Both the position numbers and the translations under genes were made by a program. Below, piece after piece: positions 34,793 through 45,130 of a DNA stretch of 64,000 nucleotides. Within the stretch, counting starts at the first letter, position 1. Each line of letters begins with the position of its first letter. The DNA comes from Kosakonia sacchari (GTDB lineage Bacteria; Pseudomonadota; Gammaproteobacteria; Enterobacterales; Enterobacteriaceae): contig FOAY01000003.1 in NCBI GenBank assembly GCA_900109485.1, positions 428,816 through 492,815 of the forward strand. Reading direction: 5' to 3'. The notes under the pieces are model-generated. The model saw only the letters and a program-made list of their open reading frames with translations, was not told where the DNA came from and ran no database searches.

Positions 34793-36039
34793 TGATTCAA
34801 CCGGCACGCCTCGAGGCGGCAGTACGTGTGATGGCCCGCGCCGATGAGCTGGCCGCGATCAGTGAAACGCCGGATGCGCTGACCCGGGTTTATCTTTCCG
34901 CACAGCATTTACAGGCTAACCAGCGGGTTGCTGAGTGGATGCACCAGGCGGGAATGCTGGTCTGGCAGGACAGCGTGGGCAATATTTGTGGTCGCTATGA
35001 GGCGGCACAGGAGGGCGCTCCGGCGGTGTTGCTCGGTTCGCATCTTGATACTGTGCGTAATGCCGGGCGTTATGACGGAATGCTCGGGGTGCTGACGGCC
35101 ATCGAAGTGGTACAGAGCCTGCATCAGCAGGGATTACGTCTGGCGCAGGCGATCGAGATTGTCGGTTTTTGTGATGAAGAGGGAACGCGTTTTGGTATCA
35201 CTTTGCTGGGAAGCCGCGGGTTGACCGGAAGCTGGCCAGCGCACTGGCTTACGCAAACTGATGCCGAGGGTATCAGCGTGGCGCAGGCGATGGTCAATGC
35301 CGGGCTGGATCCGCAGCGGATCCCGCAGGCGGCGCGCGATGCGGCGGCCTTCAGCAGCTATCTCGAATTGCATATCGAGCAGGGGCCGTGCCTGGAACAG
35401 GCGGGGCTGGCGCTGGGCGTGGTCGAGGCGATCAATGGCGCGCGCAGGCTAAATTGCCGCTTTACCGGCGAAGCCGGACATGCTGGTACGGTGCCGATGA
35501 GTCACCGGAAAGATGCGCTGGCCGCGGCGGCCGAATGGATGATCGCCGTTGAGAGCATCACGCAACAGCAAGGTGGCAATCTGGTGGCTACCGTAGGGAA
35601 TATGCGGGTTCTGCCTGGCGCGGTGAATGTCATCCCCGGCGAGGTGTTGTTGTCGCTTGATATTCGTGGCCCGCAGGATGCGCCACTTGATGCGTTGCTC
35701 AATGAATTGCTGGCGATGGCGCAGGCTATCGCGGCGCGGCGCCATCTGCAATTCAGCGCCGAGGAGTTTTATCGTATTGCCGCCACGCCCTGCAATCAAC
35801 AGCTGCAAACATTGCTTGCTGATGCTGTGCAGGTTGTGCAGGGTGAGACGCTGTCGTTACCGAGCGGCGCAGGGCATGATGCCATCGCCATGGCGGAACG
35901 CTGGCCGGTTGGCATGCTGTTTGTGCGCTGTAAAGGCGGGATTAGCCACCATCCAGCGGAATCGGTAGAGGTGGAAGATGTTGCGCTGGCCATTGATGCC
36001 TTTGGCCGTGCGGTGAGTGTGTTGGCCGCTGCGGAATAA
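34792..36039 (+). CDS. hpxK: HpxK, allantoate amidohydrolase
   Basis: Binuclear-metal hydrolase of the M20/carbamoylase family that removes ammonia and CO2 from allantoate to give S-ureidoglycine, the HpxJ substrate. In this 415-residue protein the metal ligands appear in order: His in LLGSHLDTV, Asp in GRYDGMLGVL, Glu-Glu in GFCDEEGTRFG, His in LELHIEQGP, His in GISHHPAES. It is coupled to hpxJ by TGATG; the ATG at 34792 is preferred to a longer frame from 34762. It closes the operon and the cluster. Confidence 0.93.
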   Translation: MIQPARLEAAVRVMARADELAAISETPDALTRVYLSAQHLQANQRVAEWMHQAGMLVWQDSVGNICGRYEAAQEGAPAVLLGSHLDTVRNAGRYDGMLGVLTAIEVVQSLHQQGLRLAQAIEIVGFCDEEGTRFGITLLGSRGLTGSWPAHWLTQTDAEGISVAQAMVNAGLDPQRIPQAARDAAAFSSYLELHIEQGPCLEQAGLALGVVEAINGARRLNCRFTGEAGHAGTVPMSHRKDALAAAAEWMIAVESITQQQGGNLVATVGNMRVLPGAVNVIPGEVLLSLDIRGPQDAPLDALLNELLAMAQAIAARRHLQFSAEEFYRIAATPCNQQLQTLLADAVQVVQGETLSLPSGAGHDAIAMAERWPVGMLFVRCKGGISHHPAESVEVEDVALAIDAFGRAVSVLAAAE

Positions 36040-36067
36040 CCTGTGCGGTGGCAGGTTTAGACCTGAT

Positions 36068-36089
36068 GGGAGGCAATGGACTGCCTCCC
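36068..36089 (+). terminator. Hairpin after hpxK
   Basis: A perfect 8-bp stem GGGAGGCA / TGCCTCCC with a 6-base loop lies 28 bases after the hpxK stop. There is no T-run, so its strength as a terminator is unclear. Confidence 0.55.
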
Positions 36090-36100
36090 TGTGCTAAGCG

Positions 36101-36583
36101 TTAACGGGCGCATAAAAACAGCGGGCGTTTGCCGATGACAAACAGAAAGCCGTTTTTACCCTGTGGACGAATGGAATAGTTTATCTCTTTATTCGGATAG
36201 ACATAAAAATCAGGCAGCACGCTCGCAATAACGTTATCGGTAGAGGTTTCGATACTGTCCACTTTATTCACCGCAGTTGACGTAAAGTGATAGGAACGAC
36301 GATTTTCTGTCCATGTATAAGAGACGTCTCGCCTGATCGTTTCTGTCGGTTTGTTGTCCTCCATATAGCCGCCGCTTACGGATACAACGCCGCGTTTAGC
36401 CTCTCTGTTATACATAAAGTCGAGAGTGAAATTAGCCTGTACGTTTTTGTGATAAACAATCACTGAGGCTGAGCATGTTTCCGTATAGCCGGATGATGCG
36501 ACAAACAGATAATAAAGATAACCTACGGTTGCGCCAGCGATTAAAAATATAAAGCTGAACAGAATTGTTTTCTTACTATTCAC
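36101..36583 (-). CDS. FidL-like membrane protein
   Basis: A 160-residue protein with one N-terminal membrane helix (ILFSFIFLIAGATVGYLYYL) and a periplasmic, beta-rich remainder (ANFTLDFMYNREAKRGVVSV; YTWTENRRSYHFTS). It resembles FidL of Salmonella, encoded next to the ToxR-like regulator MarT. I chose the GTG at 36583, with AGGAG 8 bases upstream; it overlaps the stop of the regulator gene by 8 bases, so the two are translated together. Probably an accessory or sensor partner of that regulator, in the way ToxS assists ToxR. Function inferred from pairing. Confidence 0.7.
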   Translation of the reverse strand: MNSKKTILFSFIFLIAGATVGYLYYLFVASSGYTETCSASVIVYHKNVQANFTLDFMYNREAKRGVVSVSGGYMEDNKPTETIRRDVSYTWTENRRSYHFTSTAVNKVDSIETSTDNVIASVLPDFYVYPNKEINYSIRPQGKNGFLFVIGKRPLFLCAR

Positions 36584-37487
36584 TCTGCACTCTCCTGAAG
36601 TAGAGAGAAATACAACCCGGTGAAACGGAGTTTTTAAAATCATTCTTACAGGCTAATGCGGTAAGCGTTGGTGAAGTTGCTGATACCGGGAAATAAACCC
36701 AGGGATAAATCTTACAGTTTAATCCGGTATTCTTAATCAGATTTTTATATTTCTGATAATAATCTCTGCTATCATGCGTATCATCTTTAGTATAAATCTG
36801 ACAGCCATTGTCATTTTCTACAAAATTATAGTTATCAAAGAAAACAGGCGTTTTACCGAACGGTAAAGAATATGCAATTATCAACAAACCCGTGACAAAA
36901 GCGGCAAATATAATGACTGCGGATAAACGCCAGCCGGCGGATCGCGCAGGTTTGCTGGCAGGTATTTTATGGCGGCCAGGCGTTACCAGTGGAGTTTGTT
37001 CACGCTCATGGACATGCGCGCTTATCGCGGACCACGTCGGTTGGTCTGTGGCGCTCTCGCGGGTAATAACAGAATCGCCATATTCTGCGTCTGCGGGAAT
37101 ATCGACGCCGGTAATGTCGGTTTCCGGCGTAACTGCTGCGTTAGATTTGTCCTGTTTTTTGATTTTCACACTGTCGTCAATTTGAAAACCTTTTCTGGGA
37201 ATGGTTGCAATCAATCGGCTATCCGTTTCGCCGACTGCCCGCAATCCGCGACGCACGATCGAGATATTTTGATATAACGTATTTGTTGGAACCAGCATCC
37301 CTTCTTCTTCCCAGACTTTTTTGAAGAAATCTTGCTGGAGAACAATTTCAGGTGAAGCCTCAAGCAGAAGCAACAAACAACGGCTGGCGGGGGCTGTCAG
37401 CGTGACGTTTATTTCAGGATTGCTCACTGAAATAAGCTTTTTCATTTCCGGTCTGAATTCAATGTTATCGTTAATAATCCAGTGCAT
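36576..37487 (-). CDS. CadC/MarT-type membrane-bound transcriptional regulator
   Basis: A 303-residue ToxR-like protein: an N-terminal OmpR-type winged helix (LTAPASRCLLLLLEASPEIV; QNISIVRRGLRAVGETDSRL; IATIPRKGFQID), a charged linker, one membrane helix (LSAVIIFAAFVTGLLIIAYS) and a periplasmic domain with several Cys (DNGCQIYTK, GLNCKIYPW, LACKNDF, SPGCIS). It senses a periplasmic signal and binds DNA without phosphorylation. It lies downstream of ecpEDCBA on the same strand with about 300 bases between, and regulation of these pili is a reasonable guess. The partner gene overlaps its end. Confidence 0.82.
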   Translation of the reverse strand: MHWIINDNIEFRPEMKKLISVSNPEINVTLTAPASRCLLLLLEASPEIVLQQDFFKKVWEEEGMLVPTNTLYQNISIVRRGLRAVGETDSRLIATIPRKGFQIDDSVKIKKQDKSNAAVTPETDITGVDIPADAEYGDSVITRESATDQPTWSAISAHVHEREQTPLVTPGRHKIPASKPARSAGWRLSAVIIFAAFVTGLLIIAYSLPFGKTPVFFDNYNFVENDNGCQIYTKDDTHDSRDYYQKYKNLIKNTGLNCKIYPWVYFPVSATSPTLTALACKNDFKNSVSPGCISLYFRRVQSE

Positions 37488-37783
37488 ATACGCTACAACA
37501 CAGCCATTGGTTGTGTTCCTTTATAAATATTTTATCTGTGTGAAACTCTGTAGATAAATATTTGAACATACACAGGGTTTGTTTTCCATGCTTTTTATAT
37601 GTAGTTCAGCTAACCCCGCTGTATTGATTGTAATGCTGAATACTTTATTGTTAATGAAAAGGTTTTTCAAAGGCTTACGCTCTATGCTGGCGGTTTGCTC
37701 GGTCAGATTTATTGGCTTTTTATATATCTTAAATGCCTTATTAAGAATTAATTAAGATGTTTAAATACCCCTGAAAGGTGATA

Positions 37784-38461
37784 TTAATTGCACGTGTTAA
37801 TTACTTTTATAAAACTATCATTGTAAACAATATATATTTGTGCGGAAGTTTTGAGCGCTGGCGGGTGAATGATATCTCCAGGGCGCATATACCAGGATTT
37901 ACCCTCCGTTTCCGTTGAGCCACAGTAGGGCTTCTCGATCAGCCTGAACCAGGTATTACCGCTGTTTTCGAAACGCCCTTTTTGCCGCTCAAAGTCCCAC
38001 TCGAAATGGATTTTGCGGGGTCGGACAACCAGAATGGTGTCCATTGTGATGACAGGCATCATGCCGACGGCACCTTTAGAGGAAAGGCGCGTGGTGCGGT
38101 TTTGTGGCGGTATTTCCTGAAAAGAGACGCGGTAGTAGCGCTCTTTATCATCTGCCGGGCCATGATAAAAGAATTTGAAAAAGTTACTCTCTCCCGGCTG
38201 GAGCGTTATCTGTCGTGGTGTGAACAACAGCTCTCCGTCAGCGGCACGCGAGGAGATCTCTTTCTCTCCTGGCCTGTCGATGGATCTGACATCCACGCGG
38301 TAGAGGCGTGCGCTTTTGTTATTGTTGACTACATATTTGGCGACCATGTTTTTTTCCGCTGGCATGGAAAATGTCATATCGCCAACCGAAATCGCCAGGC
38401 TGTACGCTGGCGCCAGGAGCGCCAGCAGCACGAACAGAGAGGGGATGAATTTATCGCGCAT
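37784..38461 (-). CDS. ecpE: EcpE-type periplasmic pilus chaperone
   Basis: A 225-residue PapD-like chaperone with a signal peptide (LFVLLALLAPAYSLA). The first Ig domain shows KYVVNNNKSARLYRVDVRSI and LLFTPRQITLQPGESNFFKF, and YYRVSFQEIPPQNR precedes the second domain. It should protect pilus subunits in the periplasm, perhaps the tip protein EcpD encoded just upstream. The start overlaps the end of ecpD by 11 bases. Last gene of the ecp operon; an AT-rich gap to the regulator pair follows. Confidence 0.87.
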   Translation of the reverse strand: MRDKFIPSLFVLLALLAPAYSLAISVGDMTFSMPAEKNMVAKYVVNNNKSARLYRVDVRSIDRPGEKEISSRAADGELLFTPRQITLQPGESNFFKFFYHGPADDKERYYRVSFQEIPPQNRTTRLSSKGAVGMMPVITMDTILVVRPRKIHFEWDFERQKGRFENSGNTWFRLIEKPYCGSTETEGKSWYMRPGDIIHPPALKTSAQIYIVYNDSFIKVINTCN

Positions 38462-40094
38462 TTTGCCACAACGCCATGACTGTTACGTTACCTGAAGCAC
38501 TGACGTCCCCATACCAGTCATCCTGATTAATGGTCTTCGTAGATTGCGGATCGTTCATGGGAATCGAAAAGCGCACATTCGATTTTTTGGTCACTCCGGT
38601 TTCACCGGTGGATGTCATCCAGGGCGTTGATGACCATAGTGCGCTGCTCATATCACGCCACTGCCCGTCACAACCCACATCGACGACTTCACGGGAGCCG
38701 CTTTGGGTGGCAAAACTGATGAGGCCGGGGAAGGGAACCTGCGTTGTTCCATCTTTTGAGCTGAATATGCACCAGGCGCGACCATTTATATTTCGGGTTG
38801 GGCCACTAACGCTGACTAAGACCATATCCGCAGCCGTTTTACCGTTCGTGGTGACAATATAATCAAAATCCAGATCGGGTTTACCTGGGCCAACGTGACC
38901 TGTACGGCTCGGATTGATGACATGGTCAGCCGAAATAATGCTGATGCTAAAGTTCGTCGGTTTGAAGATAAGCTGTGCTGAGGTGGAAAACTCATACCAG
39001 CCGGATTCCGGCGCAGTGATGCTTCTTACACGGAACGTCATTAAATCACGCAAGTTCGCGCCTTTAATACCCTGATTAATCATCTCCTTGAAAAAATTAT
39101 TTGAGAAGAAGACGTAAATTGCGTTACTCCCTTTCAGCGCATTGAACGTGTAGTAGTGTGAGATGCCTGATACTGTCTGCCAGCTTCCACCATCAAGGCT
39201 GAATTGCATATCCGCCGCTTTGATGGCGGATTGCAACCCGGCATGGGAGAGCGCCGGGAAGAAACGAACATCTGTGTCGCTGACGCCATTATGGTTTAAT
39301 GTGTAAGTGACCACTTTGCAGGCAATACCTGACACAGTACCCACCATCTGCATCCGGCACTCGCGATTGCCATCGCCTAAAGTTGGCGTCCCGTCGGTAT
39401 TGAAAAAAATCTCCGAGACCGAATTGGTGCTGTAGAATTTTAAATGTGCTGCTTTGGTATGAGAGACTTTACGCTCATACCAGTAGCCTCTGCCCTGTTG
39501 AATACAGCGCTGTCCAATCCTCGGATTATAAGGCTCCGGTGTCTGGCACGAATTCATGGTCATTGAAAATGTTTGCCCGACTGCAGAATTGTTCAGATAG
39601 TGATAAAACTGATCTGACATTACGCCGTGTGCCGCTTTCGCACCGCCGGAGGTCACATCCACACCATAGAAACCCTGGCTATCCGTCACTGCGGGCGGAA
39701 GCATTCCCGTTGCCATATCGCAGCCTGTATACCAATTGATACAGCGCATACCAATAATCAGGTTTGGAGCGGGTGCATTGGTGAGCCACATATCATATTG
39801 ATTGCCGGCACTCATTATGCCGTTGAGACCATTATCAATATAACCGAGGCTGACCTGATATACTGACCCCGAGCCGTTATATTTCAGACCCGTCCAACGG
39901 TTTGAACCCGTCATTCGGGGATCCAGATACCCAACTGGCGTAACAAAATAGTTCTGGTCAGTGTCGTTTTCGATGAAAATATACTGACGCGTCGGAGCAT
40001 CCGCATAGGTATATTTGGTTATCGCAGCATTAGCAGGAGAAGCCATAACATAAAAAAACGCCAGAATCAGAAGGCGATAAACGTTAACTTTCAT
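38451..40094 (-). CDS. ecpD: EcpD, polymerised tip adhesin of the common pilus
   Basis: A 547-residue secreted protein, the same length as E. coli EcpD, with a signal peptide ([18 protein letters not shown]). The mature part is Ser/Thr/Gly rich with Cys pairs ([33 protein letters not shown]) and a long beta-rich C-terminal half. EcpD sits at the pilus tip and contributes to host and surface binding. The ATG at 40094 has AGGAGGG upstream and overlaps the end of ecpC by 11 bases. Confidence 0.9.
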   Translation of the reverse strand: MKVNVYRLLILAFFYVMASPANAAITKYTYADAPTRQYIFIENDTDQNYFVTPVGYLDPRMTGSNRWTGLKYNGSGSVYQVSLGYIDNGLNGIMSAGNQYDMWLTNAPAPNLIIGMRCINWYTGCDMATGMLPPAVTDSQGFYGVDVTSGGAKAAHGVMSDQFYHYLNNSAVGQTFSMTMNSCQTPEPYNPRIGQRCIQQGRGYWYERKVSHTKAAHLKFYSTNSVSEIFFNTDGTPTLGDGNRECRMQMVGTVSGIACKVVTYTLNHNGVSDTDVRFFPALSHAGLQSAIKAADMQFSLDGGSWQTVSGISHYYTFNALKGSNAIYVFFSNNFFKEMINQGIKGANLRDLMTFRVRSITAPESGWYEFSTSAQLIFKPTNFSISIISADHVINPSRTGHVGPGKPDLDFDYIVTTNGKTAADMVLVSVSGPTRNINGRAWCIFSSKDGTTQVPFPGLISFATQSGSREVVDVGCDGQWRDMSSALWSSTPWMTSTGETGVTKKSNVRFSIPMNDPQSTKTINQDDWYGDVSASGNVTVMALWQNAR

Positions 40095-42603
40095 TTTTCC
40101 CTCCTGCCGTAGCCAGGTTGGCAAAGGATTTCAGGCCCTGGCAAGTAATATCGCCCACCCATACCGCACCGCGAGCCTGGCTAATATCCAGTGCGGCTTC
40201 GCAGCTTTCATCATTGCCGTAAGTAAAATCAATGACCGGGAATTTTTTATCGATATCCATGACAAATTCACCATTGTTATCGGTCTGTGCTCGGCCAATA
40301 TGGTTGTTAATGCGCGCATTAGTCAGTAATGTGCCATCTTCAGCACGAATTCTGCCGAACACCGTCACCATCTGTTTTATTTCTGGATTAAGCACGACGA
40401 CGTTGCCAGGGTAAAGTGTCAGATGACTCTTCTTACCCCTGGAAATATCGTAACTGTCCAAAGAGTTTTTACTGTTAACAATCTCAATTTCGTATTTATT
40501 ATACGGGTCCAGCGGTACGTAATTATATTTACCAATCATCGGAACCGCCCGGCCATTAACATTTGCGGTCAGTTTTCCATCATTTGCAATATCGGCTTGA
40601 ATAATTACACCGGCATTACCTTCATTATCCCCGCTTGCGCCAATACCTTGCGATTGCCAGCCAAGACTGCCGGTTGATGTCAGATTAGAGTTGATATAAC
40701 CATTTGCACCGCTGCTGAGATTTAGCGTACCAGAAGAGTAGCGTGTTTCATAGCGGGTCCATGCTCCGCCACTCAGCGTCTTATTATCGCCGATGTCACT
40801 GGAAACAGCGCGCGAAAGATCAGCGCCAACGGTGCGAATAACACCTTCATCAAATTGTTTTTGTGCAGAAAGGGTCGCCGTTGTATATCCACTTTGGTGT
40901 GTCATACCTGCCTGAAGCCAATTGCCTAATGGCAGTGAAAAATTAAGAGCGATATATTTTTGTGTGCTGTTATTCCCGGGCTGGCTACCGTATGCGTATT
41001 GTTGTATTCCACCACGTAATCCCAGCGAACCATAACGGCCGCTATATAATGTCTGACTGTAATCAAGGGTATAATTATGACTTTTAAACCGGTTATCATT
41101 GTTGAAGCTGGCGTTCAGTGTCCCTAATTTCGACCACAGCGTGTTCATGTTCAGGGAGAAACCTATCGAGGTATTATCCGTACTGTTGCGGCGTAACCTA
41201 TTACCAATGGCCGTTTTTTCCCGGCTTAACCATACCGAACTGAATCCGCCCGGCAGCGTCGCATTTATATTACTAATAAAGCTCCACGAGCCATCCGTCG
41301 CAAACATGTTTTGCATATTTAACTGGAGCGCATTCGCGATCGGCCATGAAATATTGCCTTCACCAACCGCAACGTTGTTGTAATGGTATCCTGTTGCCAT
41401 CCAGTTGATGGTGCGCAGGCCACCCGACGCGGAGACGCCCATCAGCAGGGTGTTTTTGGCATTCTGAGTGCTTCCGTTCTCATTAACCCAGTCGTCCATG
41501 AACATATTACCGCCCCAGACCTGCCAGCTTAATGGCATATCCGCCGTGCGTTTTCCCGAGATGATTTTATTAACGTGCTGAACATTACTGCTCACGGTCT
41601 TGCCATTGACGATGACGTCAACCGTAACGTCGTAAATGCCGTATGGCAGATCGCGGGTATCAACTTCGTGGCTGCCCATACTAAAGTTTTGTACGCTCAG
41701 CAGCTTTTCATTACGGTAAACATGCACTTCACCGGACGCAGGCAGAAAAGCGATAACCGGGGTGATGGAGTGTGAATTATCAAATTTGGTGGAATTCGCC
41801 TGGTTTCCCCATGACATTCCGTAAATTTTCCCGGAAGAAATGGCGGTCACTGGCCCGATAGATTGCAAATTCCATGCATCCAGCATCCCGCCAGCAAAGC
41901 GGTAGCCAGCGAAGTCGCGTTCATACATGGCTTTATAAATTTCGGTTTGTCGGTTGCCGGAACCCAGACCGTAAAGCGTACTATCCAGGAATATGTGATG
42001 CTCGCGTAATGCCGAAGTGCTCATTAAAGAGAGATAACTGGAAGTATTGTTATCGCCGCCTCGCATTTGGTTATTGTAAACGCCGAGATCATAGTTCAGC
42101 GTACCACTGATATTTTCAGCACTGGATGCGCCAATATCTTCGCTGCTGTCGTGCAACTGAGTACCCAGCGCTTGTTGATTAACCACAAGCTGTAATATTA
42201 GCTGCTGGAAATTTAAGCGTAACGATGCGTTATCCGTCAACGGAATAGTAAGATCGCTGTTGAAGCTGGCGTTCAACAGGGCAACTAATTTCTCAAGTGT
42301 TTGCTTATTGACAGAGGCATTACCCTCCCTTTCTTCAAGCTGGATCTGGCGAATTTTTAATGTATTTTCGTCCAGCCAAATTGCCGCAAGCCCTATGCGC
42401 TGATCGTCAGTTTTTTCCTCTGTATTATCTAAATGAAGATACAGAGGAATACTCATGCCATCACGCAAAGCATTACTAAATGCTTCAGGGATCATCACAC
42501 CATTGAGTTGTTGATAATCAGTAGGTCTTGCAACTGCGTCATTTACATCAGTAAAAAGAACCGCAGTACACGTGAGTATAGTTTGTAAAATCTTATTATT
42601 CAC
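40084..42603 (-). CDS. ecpC: EcpC, outer-membrane usher of the common pilus
   Basis: An 839-residue usher (E. coli about 841) that gathers chaperone-bound subunits and threads the pilus through the outer membrane. It has a signal peptide ([20 protein letters not shown]), a long beta-barrel region with alternating aromatic strands, a CFA/alternate-usher-like segment ([24 protein letters not shown]) and a C-terminal plug-type domain with [18 protein letters not shown]. The start is a GTG at 42603 with only a weak RBS, 24 bases after ecpB, so translation may depend on coupling. Confidence 0.92.
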   Translation of the reverse strand: MNNKILQTILTCTAVLFTDVNDAVARPTDYQQLNGVMIPEAFSNALRDGMSIPLYLHLDNTEEKTDDQRIGLAAIWLDENTLKIRQIQLEEREGNASVNKQTLEKLVALLNASFNSDLTIPLTDNASLRLNFQQLILQLVVNQQALGTQLHDSSEDIGASSAENISGTLNYDLGVYNNQMRGGDNNTSSYLSLMSTSALREHHIFLDSTLYGLGSGNRQTEIYKAMYERDFAGYRFAGGMLDAWNLQSIGPVTAISSGKIYGMSWGNQANSTKFDNSHSITPVIAFLPASGEVHVYRNEKLLSVQNFSMGSHEVDTRDLPYGIYDVTVDVIVNGKTVSSNVQHVNKIISGKRTADMPLSWQVWGGNMFMDDWVNENGSTQNAKNTLLMGVSASGGLRTINWMATGYHYNNVAVGEGNISWPIANALQLNMQNMFATDGSWSFISNINATLPGGFSSVWLSREKTAIGNRLRRNSTDNTSIGFSLNMNTLWSKLGTLNASFNNDNRFKSHNYTLDYSQTLYSGRYGSLGLRGGIQQYAYGSQPGNNSTQKYIALNFSLPLGNWLQAGMTHQSGYTTATLSAQKQFDEGVIRTVGADLSRAVSSDIGDNKTLSGGAWTRYETRYSSGTLNLSSGANGYINSNLTSTGSLGWQSQGIGASGDNEGNAGVIIQADIANDGKLTANVNGRAVPMIGKYNYVPLDPYNKYEIEIVNSKNSLDSYDISRGKKSHLTLYPGNVVVLNPEIKQMVTVFGRIRAEDGTLLTNARINNHIGRAQTDNNGEFVMDIDKKFPVIDFTYGNDESCEAALDISQARGAVWVGDITCQGLKSFANLATAGGKNES

Positions 42604-42627
42604 GATAACGGCTCGTCAGTGAAATTT

Positions 42628-43296
42628 TTATTTGACAGATATAAAATTGTCGGCCTGCCAGAAAGCGAGTCGCGCTTTCTTATTTTCAATATCAACCTGA
42701 GCAAAAGTTCGGGTTTTACCAGGCATTAAATAATAGTTTTCTTTACACTCTTTTTTTTCAGAAACTTTTTTACAAGGGCCGTAAGCGATAAGGCGCAAAG
42801 TGGCGTTGCCCGTGTTTTTTATTTCACCCTTTGAATATTGGTAATCGTATTTCACTTTTCTTGGGGCGACGACAAGGATGGTGCTTATCCGCGCTGACGC
42901 GGTTGCAACAGCGTAGCGAGTTGCATTATTTTTTGATGCGTTACTGAGCGCCTGATCAAACCAAACTATCCGGTAATATCTCTCTTTATCGTCCTGTCGG
43001 CCGTTATAGTAAAAACGAATTGTTTCATTACTTTCTGCCGGAAGCAGCAGACTTCCCGGTGAGAGTAACAGCTCATCCTTACTCTCCATGGGGATTATTT
43101 TACCGTCGTCCTGTGGCGAACTTATTCTTTCGATGCGAATATTCACCAACCGCCCGGTAGTGGTAGGATTTTTTATCGTTTTATTAAGGATAGTGGAGTC
43201 ACTGTACATAAATGAAGATATATCACCCACATCGAGTGCATATACCGGCATCACGCCACTTGCAAATAATAGAGTCGCCAGAATAGTTTTTTTCAT
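42628..43296 (-). CDS. ecpB: EcpB, periplasmic pilus chaperone
   Basis: A 222-residue PapD-like chaperone for the major subunit EcpA. It has a signal peptide ([20 protein letters not shown]), then the first Ig domain with [20 protein letters not shown] and [18 protein letters not shown], and a second domain with a Cys pair ([17 protein letters not shown]). It lies 57 bases after ecpA. The weak relatedness to the EcpE chaperone of the same operon suggests an old duplication. Confidence 0.9.
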   Translation of the reverse strand: MKKTILATLLFASGVMPVYALDVGDISSFMYSDSTILNKTIKNPTTTGRLVNIRIERISSPQDDGKIIPMESKDELLLSPGSLLLPAESNETIRFYYNGRQDDKERYYRIVWFDQALSNASKNNATRYAVATASARISTILVVAPRKVKYDYQYSKGEIKNTGNATLRLIAYGPCKKVSEKKECKENYYLMPGKTRTFAQVDIENKKARLAFWQADNFISVK

Positions 43297-43353
43297 AGAA
43301 ATATCGCCAAAGAATAAAGCAGGAGCGAGATATCGCTCCTGCTGAAAAAAGAA

Positions 43354-43929
43354 TTAGCTCCAGGTAGCGTCGAACTGAACGCTGATATCGCCGCTCCAGA
43401 TACCTTCCGGCAGTTGGCTCATATCCGTAGCAGGCGTAGTACCATCAGTTGTGCCGTTTGCAATGGAGAAGGTGAACGCGTCTTGCGCGGTGACACGACC
43501 CGTTTTGCTGAAGTCAGTGGCCAGAATACCCAGGCCGCCATTTTTATTGCTGGTGGTATCCACCATAATGGTGTCCGCGTTCTGTTTAACTTCTTCGCCC
43601 ATGTAATGCACGCCAACATTCAGCGTGGAGCCGGAGCCATCGAGCTGAGTCAGGGTGTTGCTGATCAGACGAGAAGAGAGTTTGAATGCGGTAGCGGTAG
43701 CGTCGCCTTCAATCGCAACATCAAACAGGCCTTTTTGCGAGTTAAAGCCTTTGACGCCATCAGCATACTGGAAGGTCAGGCTGCCGAGCGGAGTAACAAC
43801 CAGCGTGCTGGTCGTATCTTTTTTCGCAGTAGCAGACCAGGTTGCGATAGATTGACCCATCTGGGCGGCCTGAACGGAGCCAGCTGCAAAGGAAGCCAGT
43901 AAAGCAAGTGCAATTACATTGCGTTTCAT
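43354..43929 (-). CDS. ecpA: EcpA, major subunit of the E. coli common pilus (Mat fimbria)
   Basis: A 191-residue pilin with a signal peptide ([17 protein letters not shown], cut near QAAQ). The mature part is very close to E. coli Ecp[41 protein letters not shown] and [18 protein letters not shown]. It polymerises into thin pili that act in early biofilm formation and attachment. GAGG precedes the ATG. It is the first gene here; the usual ecpR regulator gene is not in front of it, and 1.2 kb of gene-free DNA precedes instead. Confidence 0.95.
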   Translation of the reverse strand: MKRNVIALALLASFAAGSVQAAQMGQSIATWSATAKKDTTSTLVVTPLGSLTFQYADGVKGFNSQKGLFDVAIEGDATATAFKLSSRLISNTLTQLDGSGSTLNVGVHYMGEEVKQNADTIMVDTTSNKNGGLGILATDFSKTGRVTAQDAFTFSIANGTTDGTTPATDMSQLPEGIWSGDISVQFDATWS

Positions 43930-45130
43930 AAAAATACCTCAGTTATTTATATATCAGTTTATTATTTAATCGCTATGCATTAATGGTTATATCCATAGAT
44001 GATACATGTGCGAACTCTATATTCCAGGAGAATGCAAGTGGTGCGCATATAATAAGCATTATTCTTGGTTTGAATTAATGTTGATTTTATCTTCTAAAAA
44101 ATAAGATGTTTATTAATGCCACTCGATTTCGTGAAGCCATTATTATTCGATAAATTTTCGTTAGGAAGATAAAAGTTTTTAGAAAGTGATCAAATAATCG
44201 TTGTTGAATATTTGTTAAATTTAGAAAGTGTATTTTCCTCTGTGTTTTCAATGTGAGATGATTTATTGTTAACATTTAAGTATCATTATTAAACCTTATA
44301 CAAGGTGAGAGTTCATATTTGGTGGTGGGATATAAGATTAGACCAGTGAGTAAGTTACCTACGATTGGTATATATAAGTCATGTGTAGTTATATTTTTCA
44401 CAAATAATATTTGCGGCAGAATGCTTTTATCTAAATAAATAGCAAGGCGGAAAGTCAAAAGTAAATGGAATAATTATGGATATTGTATTCTATTATAAAA
44501 TGAATTTTACTACTGCAGAGTAAAAGTTATCATTTCTACCCTTAATCATTAACGATGATGGCTTTCTTTAATGTATGGAAAAAATATAATCGATAACAAC
44601 CAGACGAGTTAATCGCAGTAAATAAGATCTTAACCTACCGATCATCGCTGCCCGGAACGATATCTTGCTGATTAAATGCTGTATTTACTGGTGCAGGGAA
44701 AGGGGCAACGTAATGATGTTGAAGGAATGTTTAAGACTAGTTCACTTGTCTTTATTCTACCGGAGCGAATAATAAATATATTCAGACATGCTTTCGGTTT
44801 ATCACGTGTCCGGTTCTTTCTGAGTGAAATAAAAGGTAAAACTATTTATTGCTGATATGGCTTCACGCTCAAATTTGCACTTTGAAGTATGTGTGAGGCT
44901 CCATGCAGTAGCGCTAAAAAAGAATCGCTTCTTCTATAGAGATCGGAAGCACTGTCTACGCCTGGCATAGTCACTTCATCTTTGCCGGAAGAGGTCATTT
45001 GATTGGCGAAAAATAAAAACAGATTTATTGACGATTAGCAGTAAATGGCAGGTGCAGTACATGTGCTGATAGTTAGTGGTTGTACATATATATTTTTGAT
45101 GGCTCAGTGTTAAATATTACTGGATGAATA
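43930..45130. other. 1.2-kb AT-rich gene-free control region between ecpA and tpsA
   Basis: No open frame here has an RBS or recognisable content. The DNA is strongly AT-rich with many A/T tracts and separates the divergent ecp operon and tpsA gene. It must hold both promoters. Such composition is a typical H-NS target. The place is where ecpR would be expected, and no recognisable fragment of it was seen. Confidence 0.5.
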
